A stretch of 64,000 nucleotides of DNA. Source: JACVRN01 sp963715565 (GTDB lineage: Bacteria; Acidobacteriota; Blastocatellia; Pyrinomonadales; Pyrinomonadaceae). Both the position numbers and the translations under genes were made by a program. The DNA is taken from the NCBI GenBank assembly GCA_963715565.1, contig OY970256.1:3596001-3660000 (forward strand), written 5' to 3'. Each line of letters starts with the position of its first letter. Within the stretch, counting starts at the first letter, position 1. The notes beneath the pieces were generated by a model. The model worked only from the letters and a program-made list of their open reading frames with translations, did no database searches and had not been told where the DNA came from. Positions 51,042-58,164 of the stretch are shown piece after piece.

Positions 51042-51127
51042 AAGCGCGTAAATCGTAAATCGTGAATCGTCAATAGAGAAAACGTTCTTCTTTGACGATT
51101 CACGATTTACGATTTACGCGCTTTTCC
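51042..51127. repeat. word hairpin (CGTAAATCGTGAATCGTC type)
   Basis: Arms GCGCGTAAATCGTAAATCGT and ACGATTTACGATTTACGCGC pair, followed inward by GAATCGTCAA / TTGACGATTC. It lies between the asparaginase start and the 3D-domain gene's stop. Confidence 0.9.
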
Positions 51128-51138
51128 TTTTACTTGAT

Positions 51139-51777
51139 TCAGTTGTTCTTCTTCGGTGCAGTAGCCTTGCGCGCTGCACTGGCCGCGACGCGCCGCTTGC
51201 CATAGCTCAACACGGTGAGCTTGACCTGACGGCGGCCAAAGCGGCAGGCTTCGCCGTTGCTTGGGACCCAGACATCTATCTTGCGTCCCTTGATGGCCCC
51301 GCCCGTGTCTGTGACGACGTACTCGCCGCTCCATGGACCGGCTTCCAGGCGGACGCGCGTGCCGAAGGGCAACACTCTGGGGTCTGCGGCAATTGTGCCT
51401 TTGCGGACTCCCAAGCCGCTGGCCCCGCGACCGCGCAGGCTATAGGCCGTCGCGACGTAAGGCGCAGGCGGTGCGACCGCAACGGTCAAAGCCGTGGCCC
51501 CTTCCGCAGGCTTTACTTCGCCCGAAAGCGTGCTCGCGTCGGCCACCCTGTTGGTTGTAGTTGCGTCAGCCGAAGACGGATTCGCGCTCAGTGCCGGAGC
51601 GGCTAATGGGACGGAGGCTGTGTTCATGGCCTCTTCCCCGTTGTCCTGGACCGGCGTCGGTTGTGGTTTCACAGAGGTATAAATCGTTTCTGCGGCGAGG
51701 GGTTGTGTGTAAGAGAGCAAACTGGCGGTTAACAGAGCTGCGGCTGCGACCGCGCTCCCGCCAAAGAGGGATTTCAT
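51139..51777 (-). CDS. secreted 3D-domain (RlpA/MltA-like fold) protein
   Basis: The 212-residue product has a signal peptide (about 1-28) and a Pro/Ala/Thr-rich linker, then a C-terminal double-psi beta-barrel with the 3D signature: YVATAYSLRGRGASGLGVRKG, AADPRVLPFGTRVRL and VTDTGGAIKGRKIDVW. Such domains occur in MltA-type lytic transglycosylases and Rpf-like wall enzymes. Three conserved Asp-containing motifs support a wall-lytic or wall-binding role in the periplasm. A long structured leader with its own terminator-like hairpin precedes it. Confidence 0.87.
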   Translation of the reverse strand: MKSLFGGSAVAAAALLTASLLSYTQPLAAETIYTSVKPQPTPVQDNGEEAMNTASVPLAAPALSANPSSADATTTNRVADASTLSGEVKPAEGATALTVAVAPPAPYVATAYSLRGRGASGLGVRKGTIAADPRVLPFGTRVRLEAGPWSGEYVVTDTGGAIKGRKIDVWVPSNGEACRFGRRQVKLTVLSYGKRRVAASAARKATAPKKNN

Positions 51778-51835
51778 ATTCTATTCGGGTCTCCTGTCCG
51801 AGGTTGTTTGTCCAACTTTTCGACTTGAGGCCGCG

Positions 51836-51985
51836 CGAGTCCGTTCTTTCCTATGACTCGACCTCCGGCTCTAGGAGTTCTTTTCAAAACGTGTCAGCCG
51901 GAGTTGGGGGCTTGCATCCTTGATGCGGGTGCCGAAAAGCGCCTTTAAAAGAAAAACAAGCGAACACAATGTCCGCTTGTTAACA
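51836..51985 (-). promoter_or_regulatory. structured leader upstream of 3D-domain gene
   Basis: On the minus strand the region holds a terminator-like hairpin (AACAAGCG / CGCTTGTT then TTTTC) followed by a perfect 8-bp stem (CTCCGGCT, 51896-51903, with AGCCGGAG, 51863-51870) and a 6-bp stem CGAGTC / GACTCG around AGGAAAGAAC. I cannot assign a known riboswitch. Wall-hydrolase genes are often riboswitch-controlled, which makes it worth testing. Confidence 0.4.
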
Positions 51986-52210
51986 AAAGGCTATCACACG
52001 CCCCCCCGTCTGTCCAGCAGCCGGAAGCCCGTCGAGCGGGTCAACTCGCCCACTCCACAGACCCGGTCAAAGCCTTCGGGTCATCCACCCACACGGGCGT
52101 CGAGCCGCTTCCGATAGGTTTGAGACCGGAGCGCCTAGCGTGCTACATTTCGTCTACCAAAGCGCAAAGCAGCATCCGAATACTTTTTATTAGCAGGGGC
52201 TTGAAAATCC
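51986..52210. other. intergenic region without recognised element
   Basis: This stretch lies between the structured leader and the next plus-strand gene. It contains short GC-rich inverted pairs such as AGCCCGTCGAGCGGGT but nothing I can name. Promoters for both divergent genes should be here. Confidence 0.35.
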
Positions 52211-53119
52211 ATGTCTAAACCCACACGCATCCTGTTGCAGACGACCATCCCGACCACGGAAGACGATTGGAACATCAATCGCTTCTCGCTTTTACGCGAC
52301 TACCTGGCCTCGCTCACGGACGAGACGGGCCGCAGCTTTGAAGTCACGGCCCGCGACCGGGAAGCAGACGCAGACGGTAACGACCCTCTGCTCTCCTCGC
52401 TCGACCGCTCGGACTTTGACCAGCTCTGGCTCTTTGCAGTTGACCCCGGCAACGGTCTGTCAAAAGAGGACTGCGCCGGAATCACACGCTTTCGCCAGCG
52501 CGGCGGCGGCATCCTGGCCACGCGCGACCACCAGGACCTCGGCTCCTCCATCTGCACCATAGGCGGCGTGGGCCGCGCACACTTTTTTCACACGGAGAAC
52601 CCCGAGCCCGACGAGTCTCGTCACACGCCCGACGACACGGAGACGAAAAACATTAGCTGGCCCAACTACCACTCCGGTAGCAACGGCGATTACCATCCCA
52701 TCAAGGCCGTGGAGCCCGTACACGAACTCCTGCGAAAACCGGATTCATCGGGCGGCGTGATAGAGCTTTTTCCCGCACACCCGCACGAAGGCGCGGTCGG
52801 CGTCCCCCCCGACGAACAACACGCGCGCGTCATAGCCACAGGCACAAGCACCACCACGGGCCGCCCCTTCAACCTCGCCGTCGCCTTCGACCGAGCCACG
52901 GACCGCCACGGCAACCGTCTCGGCACGGCGGTCGCAGAATCAAGCTTTCATCATTTCGTAGACTACAACTGGGACCCGAGCGCGGGCTGTCCCAGCTTTG
53001 TAGCCGAAGCACCCGGCGACGGCTATCGCCAGAACCCGCGCGCCCTCGACGACATCAAAGCCTACGTACGCAACCTGGCCCTCTGGCTCACACCGAAAAG
53101 CAGGGATGAAAAGCAATGA
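52211..53119 (+). CDS. conserved hypothetical protein, GATase-like fold possible
   Basis: The 302-residue cytosolic product has alternating beta/alpha segments (RILLQTTIPTTEDDWNINRFSLLRDYL; DQLWLFAVDPGNGLSKED; RFRQRGGGILATRDHQDLG), which recall ThuA-like or class I glutamine-amidotransferase-like folds. No nucleophilic cysteine elbow is visible. Histidines in FHTENPEPDESRH and SSFHHFVDYNWDP could bind metal. The last residues (RDEKQ) are encoded in a word hairpin. Function unknown. Confidence 0.65.
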   Translation: MSKPTRILLQTTIPTTEDDWNINRFSLLRDYLASLTDETGRSFEVTARDREADADGNDPLLSSLDRSDFDQLWLFAVDPGNGLSKEDCAGITRFRQRGGGILATRDHQDLGSSICTIGGVGRAHFFHTENPEPDESRHTPDDTETKNISWPNYHSGSNGDYHPIKAVEPVHELLRKPDSSGGVIELFPAHPHEGAVGVPPDEQHARVIATGTSTTTGRPFNLAVAFDRATDRHGNRLGTAVAESSFHHFVDYNWDPSAGCPSFVAEAPGDGYRQNPRALDDIKAYVRNLALWLTPKSRDEKQ

Positions 53120-53203
53120 TGAATGCAAAGTGCAAAATGCAGAATTAAAGAAGGATTTTCTTTTCATTCATCATTTTGCACTTTGCCTTTTGCATTTCTT
53201 CCT
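53104..53203. repeat. word hairpin (GCAAAGTGCAAAATGCAGAATT type)
   Basis: Arms AAGCAATGATGAATGCAAAG / TGCAAAATGCAGAATTAAAG and CTTTTCATTCATCATTTTGC / ACTTTGCCTTTTGCATTTCTT pair imperfectly. It spans the last codons of the upstream gene and reaches the stop of the next convergent gene. Closely related to 8874-8971. Confidence 0.87.
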
Positions 53204-53559
53204 CATCCCTTTCTTCGCTTGGGGGGCTTGTAGTCAGACTTTCTCTTGAGGCCGAGCATCTGGACCTCTTTTGAATCCTTGCCGAACTGTGCGATGACCT
53301 GCTCTTTGACGCCGAGCAGTAGATTATGAAACTCCCATTCTTTGGCGACGGCTGCTTCGCGCGCGGCGGCAGCACGCTGCGCGGCTTCGGCGGCAACGCT
53401 TCTGGAGCTTTCAAGCTCGCTGTGTGCCGAAGCCACGGAGTCGAGCGTGTAGCTCTGGTTGATGGGTGAATAGCTCGGAATCTTCTTCAAGGCGGCGAAA
53501 CCATTTTCATCCGCTTCGAGCTTGGCGGGGGCAAGACGTTTAGCCTGATTTTTTGCCAC
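53203..53559 (-). CDS. small hypothetical protein with coiled-coil
   Basis: The 118-residue product has a Lys/Ala-rich N-terminus, a conserved-looking LKKIPSYSPINQSYTLDSV segment, an Ala/Glu-rich helical middle suitable for a coiled coil (residues 45-80) and a basic C-terminal tail (RKSDYKPPKRRKG). There is no membrane segment. The basic tail may bind nucleic acid. I do not recognise the family; it stands alone between hairpins. Confidence 0.65.
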   Translation of the reverse strand: MAKNQAKRLAPAKLEADENGFAALKKIPSYSPINQSYTLDSVASAHSELESSRSVAAEAAQRAAAAREAAVAKEWEFHNLLLGVKEQVIAQFGKDSKEVQMLGLKRKSDYKPPKRRKG

Positions 53560-53680
53560 GACGAGACATCTCCTTCGTGAGAAAGATTGGAGAAGTCTTC
53601 TTTATAAAGAGGGAAGGCTGCTAAGGGTCGCGCGCATTTTAAGCGAGCGAAGGCTGAGGGCGCAAGGATTATTGCGCCCG

Positions 53681-53789
53681 ATTGCAGAATGCGGATTGAA
53701 GAAAGATTGAATCATTGGTTCATCGGTTCATTGAATCAATGAAGAAATGAACCGATGAATCAATTCCTTAATTCCGCATTCCGCAATTG
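53681..53789. repeat. word hairpin (GAATCATTGGTTCATCGGTTC type)
   Basis: Outer arms ATTGCAGAATGCGGATTGAA / TTAATTCCGCATTCCGCAAT and inner words TGAATCATTGGTTCATCGGT / ACCGATGAATCAATTCC pair. It ends 2 bases before the nuclease gene's stop. A shorter hairpin (GGGCGCAA / TTGCGCCC) lies just to its left. Confidence 0.87.
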
Positions 53790-53791
53790 AA

Positions 53792-54922
53792 CTACTTCGG
53801 ACAGTTCTTGGCTTTCCTGTACCCGGCTGCTTCGGCCTCTTCCACGGTCTGGAATTTGACCTGATTCTTCTCAGACACTTTGTCATAACCGGGGCAGCCA
53901 GGGACGTGATAAATCTTGCTGTTCTTGTTGCCGATGACCGGCCCCGTAGCCTGTGTGGTGTTGGTATTCGTACCCTGGCTCGGCGTAGTGGTCGTCGTCG
54001 CGGCGGCGACGGTCGTGCCCGTGGCCGCTTGTGGCTTGGTCGTCGTAGCCGTTGACTTTGCCGGGGTCGAAGCTGTCGCCGTCTTGGCAGGCGTGGCTTG
54101 CGTTGAGCTGGCCTGCGATGTGCTCGTCTGCGCGGGTCTGGGTGTCGAAGCGACTGTTTTAACGTCCTCGTCACGACAGTTTCCGGCGCGCACGTAGCCC
54201 GCGGCCTCAGCCTCTTCCGCGCTCTTGAAGATCACACGGTTTTTCTCGGACGTGTCGCGGTAACCGGGACATCCCGGCAGGTGATACTTCTTGCTGTTCC
54301 GGTTGGCGACGATAGAGCCTTCGGCTGGCATAGGCCCCGCGCGCTCCTCTTTGGCTTCGACGCGGAAATCCGAAGGGTTGATAGGATTAGGGTCTTGCCA
54401 CAGGCCGCGCTTTGCCGCGCGCGCATCCTCTTCGGCCCGTGCGTAGGAGACACGGTCTTCCGCCGGCTGCTCCTCCATATATTTCTTGTAGTGCCACGCC
54501 AGCCCCGCCTTGAGCTGCTCTATATTGACGTCTTTGCCGTCAACGAGGACTTTACCCACGACCCTCTTGTACTTGTCCATCTTCGAATAGAGCACAGTGA
54601 CCTGTTTGCCAAAGACCATCTTGGAAAGATTCTCTTTCGAGACCTGACCAAAAGCCTGCTTTGACTCCGGCGCATCAATCCCCTGAAAGCGTATGCGGTG
54701 CTGCTTGTTATCCTTGTCCAGCACCGTGATGGTATCGCCATCGGCCACTTTCACCACTTTGCCCTCTATCACAAGCTGAACTTCATTGCCCTGCTGGGCC
54801 AGTGCTGATAAAGCCCGCGCGGGCGCTGTAGTTGCGGCTGCGGCACTCTGCCACGCGACCACCTGCCCAAGGCTGCCCACGACAAGCACTAAAAGCAGAG
54901 CGATTCTCACAGAAAATTTCAT
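53792..54922 (-). CDS. secreted thermonuclease-like protein with duplicated C-terminal motif
   Basis: The 376-residue product has a signal peptide, then a staphylococcal-nuclease (SNase) domain (about 48-180) with VADGDTITVLD, RFQGIDAPESKQAFG and ARAAKRGLWQ, the residues expected for Ca2+-dependent DNA/RNA cleavage. Two copies of a roughly 45-residue motif follow (NRNSKKYHLPGCPGY...AEAAGYVRAGNC and NKNSKIYHVPGCPGY...AEAAGYRKAKNC), separated by a Thr/Ala-rich linker. This motif resembles an Ada-like metal-binding domain. The enzyme is probably extracellular or periplasmic. It is likely monocistronic. Confidence 0.9.
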   Translation of the reverse strand: MKFSVRIALLLVLVVGSLGQVVAWQSAAAATTAPARALSALAQQGNEVQLVIEGKVVKVADGDTITVLDKDNKQHRIRFQGIDAPESKQAFGQVSKENLSKMVFGKQVTVLYSKMDKYKRVVGKVLVDGKDVNIEQLKAGLAWHYKKYMEEQPAEDRVSYARAEEDARAAKRGLWQDPNPINPSDFRVEAKEERAGPMPAEGSIVANRNSKKYHLPGCPGYRDTSEKNRVIFKSAEEAEAAGYVRAGNCRDEDVKTVASTPRPAQTSTSQASSTQATPAKTATASTPAKSTATTTKPQAATGTTVAAATTTTTPSQGTNTNTTQATGPVIGNKNSKIYHVPGCPGYDKVSEKNQVKFQTVEEAEAAGYRKAKNCPK

Positions 54923-55142
54923 AACTCATCTCCTTGGAAAGCCTTCATTGCCGGGAAACCAGACTCTCCAATACCATAAACTTTTGAGAAACTAAAGGAA
55001 GCTCGGGAGTTTCCGAAGGAGATTGAGATGTGATTTAAGGAAGATTAACTGTTTCGGTTGGAATCCGAATGGATTTTGATGGAAGTAGGTTTGAGTTTAG
55101 AGAAAGACTTGATGATTCCGACGGAGAATCAAAAGTTTTCTA
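54923..55142. other. promoter-side gap with no recognised element
   Basis: This gap of about 220 bases lies upstream of the nuclease gene and abuts the MITE-like element. I see short purine-rich runs but no repeat or gene. Confidence 0.35.
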
Positions 55143-55211
55143 AGAAGCTGTTTGAAAAGTCACTGTCATTCGTTTAGCTCCGTAGGAGCGAGGATGTTTA
55201 TAGCTGATAGG

Positions 55212-56268
55212 GGCGTTGTTGCATAAATAGCTACGGAGACGGCAGTGCTGGTAATCTTGATGTGTGACCAAGAAGAAAACCAAACGCACTTACCGTCTCC
55301 GCAACTGGAGTCAATATAACAAAGCTCTGGTCAGGCGTGGAAGTCTGACCGTCTGGCTCAGCCAAGATGTCCTTGCTGCATGGAATAACACAGCGCGCAC
55401 GGGCAAGCGCGGCAAGACGGCCTTCTACACTGACACCGCTATCCTGTGCATGGCGACTTTGGAAGAGGTGTATGGCTTGCCCTTGCGCGCCACCGAAGGG
55501 TTGACGCGCTCGGTTGTCCGGCTGCTCGGCGTCGAATTGAGCGTGCCCTGTTACACGACGCTCTCGCGCCGTCGCCGATCCTTGGAAGTCGAGTTGCCGC
55601 GCCTTCGCAAGTCGGAGCCGTTGCACATGGTGGTGGATTCGACAGGCGTCAAGGTCTATGGCGAGGGCGAATGGACAGTGCGTCAGCACGGATACACGCG
55701 TCGCCGCACATGGCGCAAACTGCATCTGGGTGTGGACGAAGCCACGCATGAGTTTGTCGCGGTTGTCGTCACAACCAACTCGTTCAAGGACTCGCAGATG
55801 CTTCCCGACTTGCTTGAGCAGGTCGAGGACGAGATCAAGCAAGTGAGCGCCGATGGAGCCTACGATAGCCGCAACTGTTATGACGCCCTGAGAGCGAGAG
55901 CAGCGCGGGCGGCGATCCCGCCGCAGAAGCGGGCACGTATTTGGCAGCACGGCAACACGAAAGCGGAAAGGCACATCCGCGATGAGAACTTGCGTGCCAT
56001 CAGGCAAAAGGGGCGGAGACAGTGGAAGCGCGAGAGTGGTTATCATCGCCGTTCTTTGGCTGAGACGCAGGTCTTTAGAGTAAAGATGATCTTCGGCGAG
56101 CGGGTTAGTGCACGCAGTTTTGAGGGGCAGGCGGCGCAGTTGCTGGTGCGGTGTGCAACGCTGAACCGGATGACGCACTTGGGAATGCCTGTGAGCTACG
56201 CCGTGTGAGCCACGGTTGATTCCAATTGTGGAAGAGACTGTGCTCATTTCGATTTATGCAACAACACC
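55212..56268 (+). mobile_element. IS5-like insertion sequence
   Basis: Terminal inverted repeats GGCGTTGTTGCATAAAT (55212) and ATTTATGCAACAACACC (ending 56268) match at 16 of 17 positions. The element is 1057 bp with a single transposase gene, consistent with the IS5 group related to IS903. I could not identify a clear target-site duplication by eye. It sits inside a MITE-like repeat. Confidence 0.93.
55264..56208 (+). CDS. IS5 family transposase, apparently intact
   Basis: The 314-residue protein begins at GTG and has the DDE transposase layout: first Asp in HMVVDSTGVKVYG, second in VSADGAYDSRNCYDALRAR and the Glu in the RRSLAETQVFRVK segment. N-terminal residues are basic (KKKTKRTYRLRNW), as usual for end binding. 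The frame has no internal stop or shift, so the element may still be active. Both terminal repeats are present. Confidence 0.94.
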   Translation: MTKKKTKRTYRLRNWSQYNKALVRRGSLTVWLSQDVLAAWNNTARTGKRGKTAFYTDTAILCMATLEEVYGLPLRATEGLTRSVVRLLGVELSVPCYTTLSRRRRSLEVELPRLRKSEPLHMVVDSTGVKVYGEGEWTVRQHGYTRRRTWRKLHLGVDEATHEFVAVVVTTNSFKDSQMLPDLLEQVEDEIKQVSADGAYDSRNCYDALRARAARAAIPPQKRARIWQHGNTKAERHIRDENLRAIRQKGRRQWKRESGYHRRSLAETQVFRVKMIFGERVSARSFEGQAAQLLVRCATLNRMTHLGMPVSYAV

Positions 56269-56474
56269 GCTCGCAGATAACAAATGGAAACAAGCTCCGT
56301 AGGAGCGGCATGTCATGGACGTTGAAACATGCCGCTCCTACGGAGCTTGATTTCCTTAATCACTCGTTAACTATAAACATTCAGTCCCTAACGGGACTTT
56401 TAAAACAGCTTCTAAGGAAGCTCGGATGTTTCCAAAGGATTGCGCGCAAGTTTCCAGACTCGATCACTTACCGC

Positions 56475-56795
56475 TTATTGAGGGCGCTTTTTGGTGCGGG
56501 ACGTGGATTTGTGTTTGATTCTGTGGTGGTGGGCTGTGCCGGGGAGTTTTTCGGGGAGGTCTAGTTGGTCGTCAATGAGGTCTTCGACGTAGACGCCTGC
56601 AACGCGGGCGTAGCGCAGGAGAATCATCAGTGGCGGCTCGCGTTGTCCCGTTTCGTATCCTGAAATTTGGTTGTAGGCAATGAGGTCTTCAGCGTCAAGT
56701 CGCTTGAGCATTTCAGTTTGAGAGAGGCCAAAGGAATCCCGTATTTGCCGTAGCTTTTCGCCTAGGCGCTCTGGTCTTGGACGCACATTTCCCAT
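56475..56795 (-). CDS. XRE-family HTH regulator, downstream copy
   Basis: The 106-residue protein has a Cro/C1-type helix-turn-helix (KLRQIRDSFGLSQTEMLKRL...YNQISGYETGQREPP) in residues 8-65, followed by a conserved DLPEKLPG segment and a basic tail (HHHRIKHKSTSRTKKRPQ). A GGGAGGT site supports ATG 56795. It is clearly a paralogue of the next gene upstream (about half identical by eye), 41 bases away on the same strand, so the two arose by tandem duplication. Role unknown; it could repress its own promoter. Confidence 0.9.
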   Translation of the reverse strand: MGNVRPRPERLGEKLRQIRDSFGLSQTEMLKRLDAEDLIAYNQISGYETGQREPPLMILLRYARVAGVYVEDLIDDQLDLPEKLPGTAHHHRIKHKSTSRTKKRPQ

Positions 56796-56836
56796 CAGGA
56801 GTGACCTCCCATTTAGGCTTTGGATTACTTCTTGAG

Positions 56837-57151
56837 CTAACGCTTCCGGCGGCGCGGGGCGAACTTGCGTCTGATTTCTTCGTGGTTGGTCGGGCCGGGA
56901 AGCTTTTCGGGCAGGTCTAGGTCGTCGTCTGCGAGAACTTCCATGTTCACGCCTGCCAGCCGCGCGTATTGCATGAGAATCTGCAAGGGCGGCTCGCGGA
57001 GCCCTGATTCATACTTGGAAATTTGCATGTAGGTAATCAAATCTTCAACCCCAAGACGCCGATGCATCTCAGTCTGAGATAGATTAAGGTCATTTCTTAT
57101 CTGTCTCAGCTTGTCGGCAAGACGCTCCGGTTTCGGACGTGCGTTCCCCAT
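56837..57151 (-). CDS. XRE-family HTH regulator, upstream copy
   Basis: The 104-residue paralogue has the same HTH (KLRQIRNDLNLSQTEMHRRL...YMQISKYESGLREPP) and the DLPEKLPG segment, and ends in a basic tail (KFAPRRRKR). An AGGAGGT site supports ATG 57151 and the upstream frame is unsupported. It is the first gene of a two-gene operon. A perfect palindrome lies 50 bases upstream and is a likely binding site for one or both proteins. No adjacent toxin gene is seen, so this need not be an antitoxin. Confidence 0.9.
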   Translation of the reverse strand: MGNARPKPERLADKLRQIRNDLNLSQTEMHRRLGVEDLITYMQISKYESGLREPPLQILMQYARLAGVNMEVLADDDLDLPEKLPGPTNHEEIRRKFAPRRRKR

Positions 57152-57200
57152 CAGGAAATACCTCCTGACGGGGAAAAGTTTTTTCCGCAAGTCTTGCTTT

Positions 57201-57218
57201 TATCGCCTGTAGGCGATA
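57201..57218. promoter_or_regulatory. palindromic operator candidate for XRE pair
   Basis: TATCGCC-TGTA-GGCGATA is an 18-base inverted repeat with 7-base half-sites, 50 bases upstream of the XRE operon start. Size and position fit a Cro/C1-type autoregulatory site. Confidence 0.6.
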
Positions 57219-57540
57219 CAATGTGCCTGCGTAGTCGCTGCGCCGTGAGTATGAACCTCTCATGCTCAACGGCGACGCTCATCACTCAGCTTGAGGTTGA
57301 GGTCGAGACGACGCATTTGCCGTTGCTTCAGTTTTCAAAGACTAGAGCACGCGCATCATAGCAAAACGCTCTTTCATATCTAAAGGTTGAGAGGGAGAGC
57401 TTGGCCGCTCGCTCTCTCGCAAGTGTCGCACGTCCGCAAGCAATGAGGCGCACGCGGGCTGTGCGGCGCGGGCAGGGTCGCTCGTGTTTCCTGGCTAAGG
57501 GGCTGAGCGGCCCTGCTTTTATGTCTTTATTGAATGATAG
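57219..57540. other. intergenic region without recognised gene
   Basis: About 320 bases. The stretch 57400-57510 is GC-rich with several short inverted pairs, including a weak AGGGGC/GCGGCCCT hairpin, but I see no gene, tRNA or known RNA element. Confidence 0.4.
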
Positions 57541-58164
57541 CTAAAGATTCAGGAAATTCTCAAGGATGCGTTGGCCGTGGGGGTGGGAGGGGTCGAAGAG
57601 TTCGGGGTGAAATTGGACGCTGAAGAGGGGGCGTGTGGGGTGTTGCATGGCTTGGAGGGGGGAGGTTGAGTCGGTGGCGGTTTGTTTGAAACCTTGGGGG
57701 AGTTGTTTGACTTCGTCGTAGTGGGATTGCCAGACGGAGATGATGGGGGGGAGTCCCTTAAAAATATCCTGGCCGTTGGTTTGGATGTCGTGGAAGCCGC
57801 GCTGGCGTAGGCAGCCGTTGTAGCCGGTGGTGTCGGGTTCGAGGCGCTGGATGACGTCTACAGGTGCGCCGTAGCAGAGGGCTATTTGTTGGTGGCCGCC
57901 GCAGATGCCTAAGGTGGGTTGGGGGGCGTGGCGTATGACGTCGAAGACTCCGGCGAGGGATTCGGGGGTGTAGTTGTCCCAGGGGTGGCTCTGGCCGCTG
58001 AGGATAATGTGTGTGGGTGATAAAGATTCAAGGCGTGGGAGCGAAACGTTTTTGTAGTGCTCTGTGATGACGGGCACGTCGGGGCGAATGCGCTCAAGCG
58101 TTTCGCGAATCTCGCGGGGGCTTGCGCCTTCGCCGTCAATCGTGTTGTTAACGAGATAGATCAC
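57541..58164 (-). CDS. class I glutamine amidotransferase-like protein
   Basis: The 207-residue protein has a class I GATase fold: nucleophile Cys88 in LGICGGHQQIA and the His-Glu pair in QFHPELF near the C-terminus. It is not fused to a synthase, so the acceptor enzyme is unknown; peptidase-like members are also possible. It starts with GTG and overlaps the stop of the beta-propeller gene by four bases (GTGA), so the two are translationally coupled. Confidence 0.9.
   Translation of the reverse strand: MIYLVNNTIDGEGASPREIRETLERIRPDVPVITEHYKNVSLPRLESLSPTHIILSGQSHPWDNYTPESLAGVFDVIRHAPQPTLGICGGHQQIALCYGAPVDVIQRLEPDTTGYNGCLRQRGFHDIQTNGQDIFKGLPPIISVWQSHYDEVKQLPQGFKQTATDSTSPLQAMQHPTRPLFSVQFHPELFDPSHPHGQRILENFLNL

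Larger units (their letters stand above)
55143..56413. repeat. MITE-like element interrupted by an insertion sequence
   Basis: The outer ends AGAAGCTGTTTGAAAAG (55143) and CTTTTAAAACAGCTTCT (ending 56413) are inverted repeats. Inside are the same AGCTCCGTAGGAGC and TATAAACAT blocks as in the intact element at 13014-13213, in the opposite orientation. Removing the IS at 55212-56268 leaves about 214 bp, close to the intact copy's 200 bp. Confidence 0.82.

Noticed and set aside
55203..56277. Target-site duplication of the IS element
   Set aside because: Flanking 9-mers (GCTGATAGG and GCTCGCAGA) do not match; a 3- or 4-base duplication could not be identified by eye.
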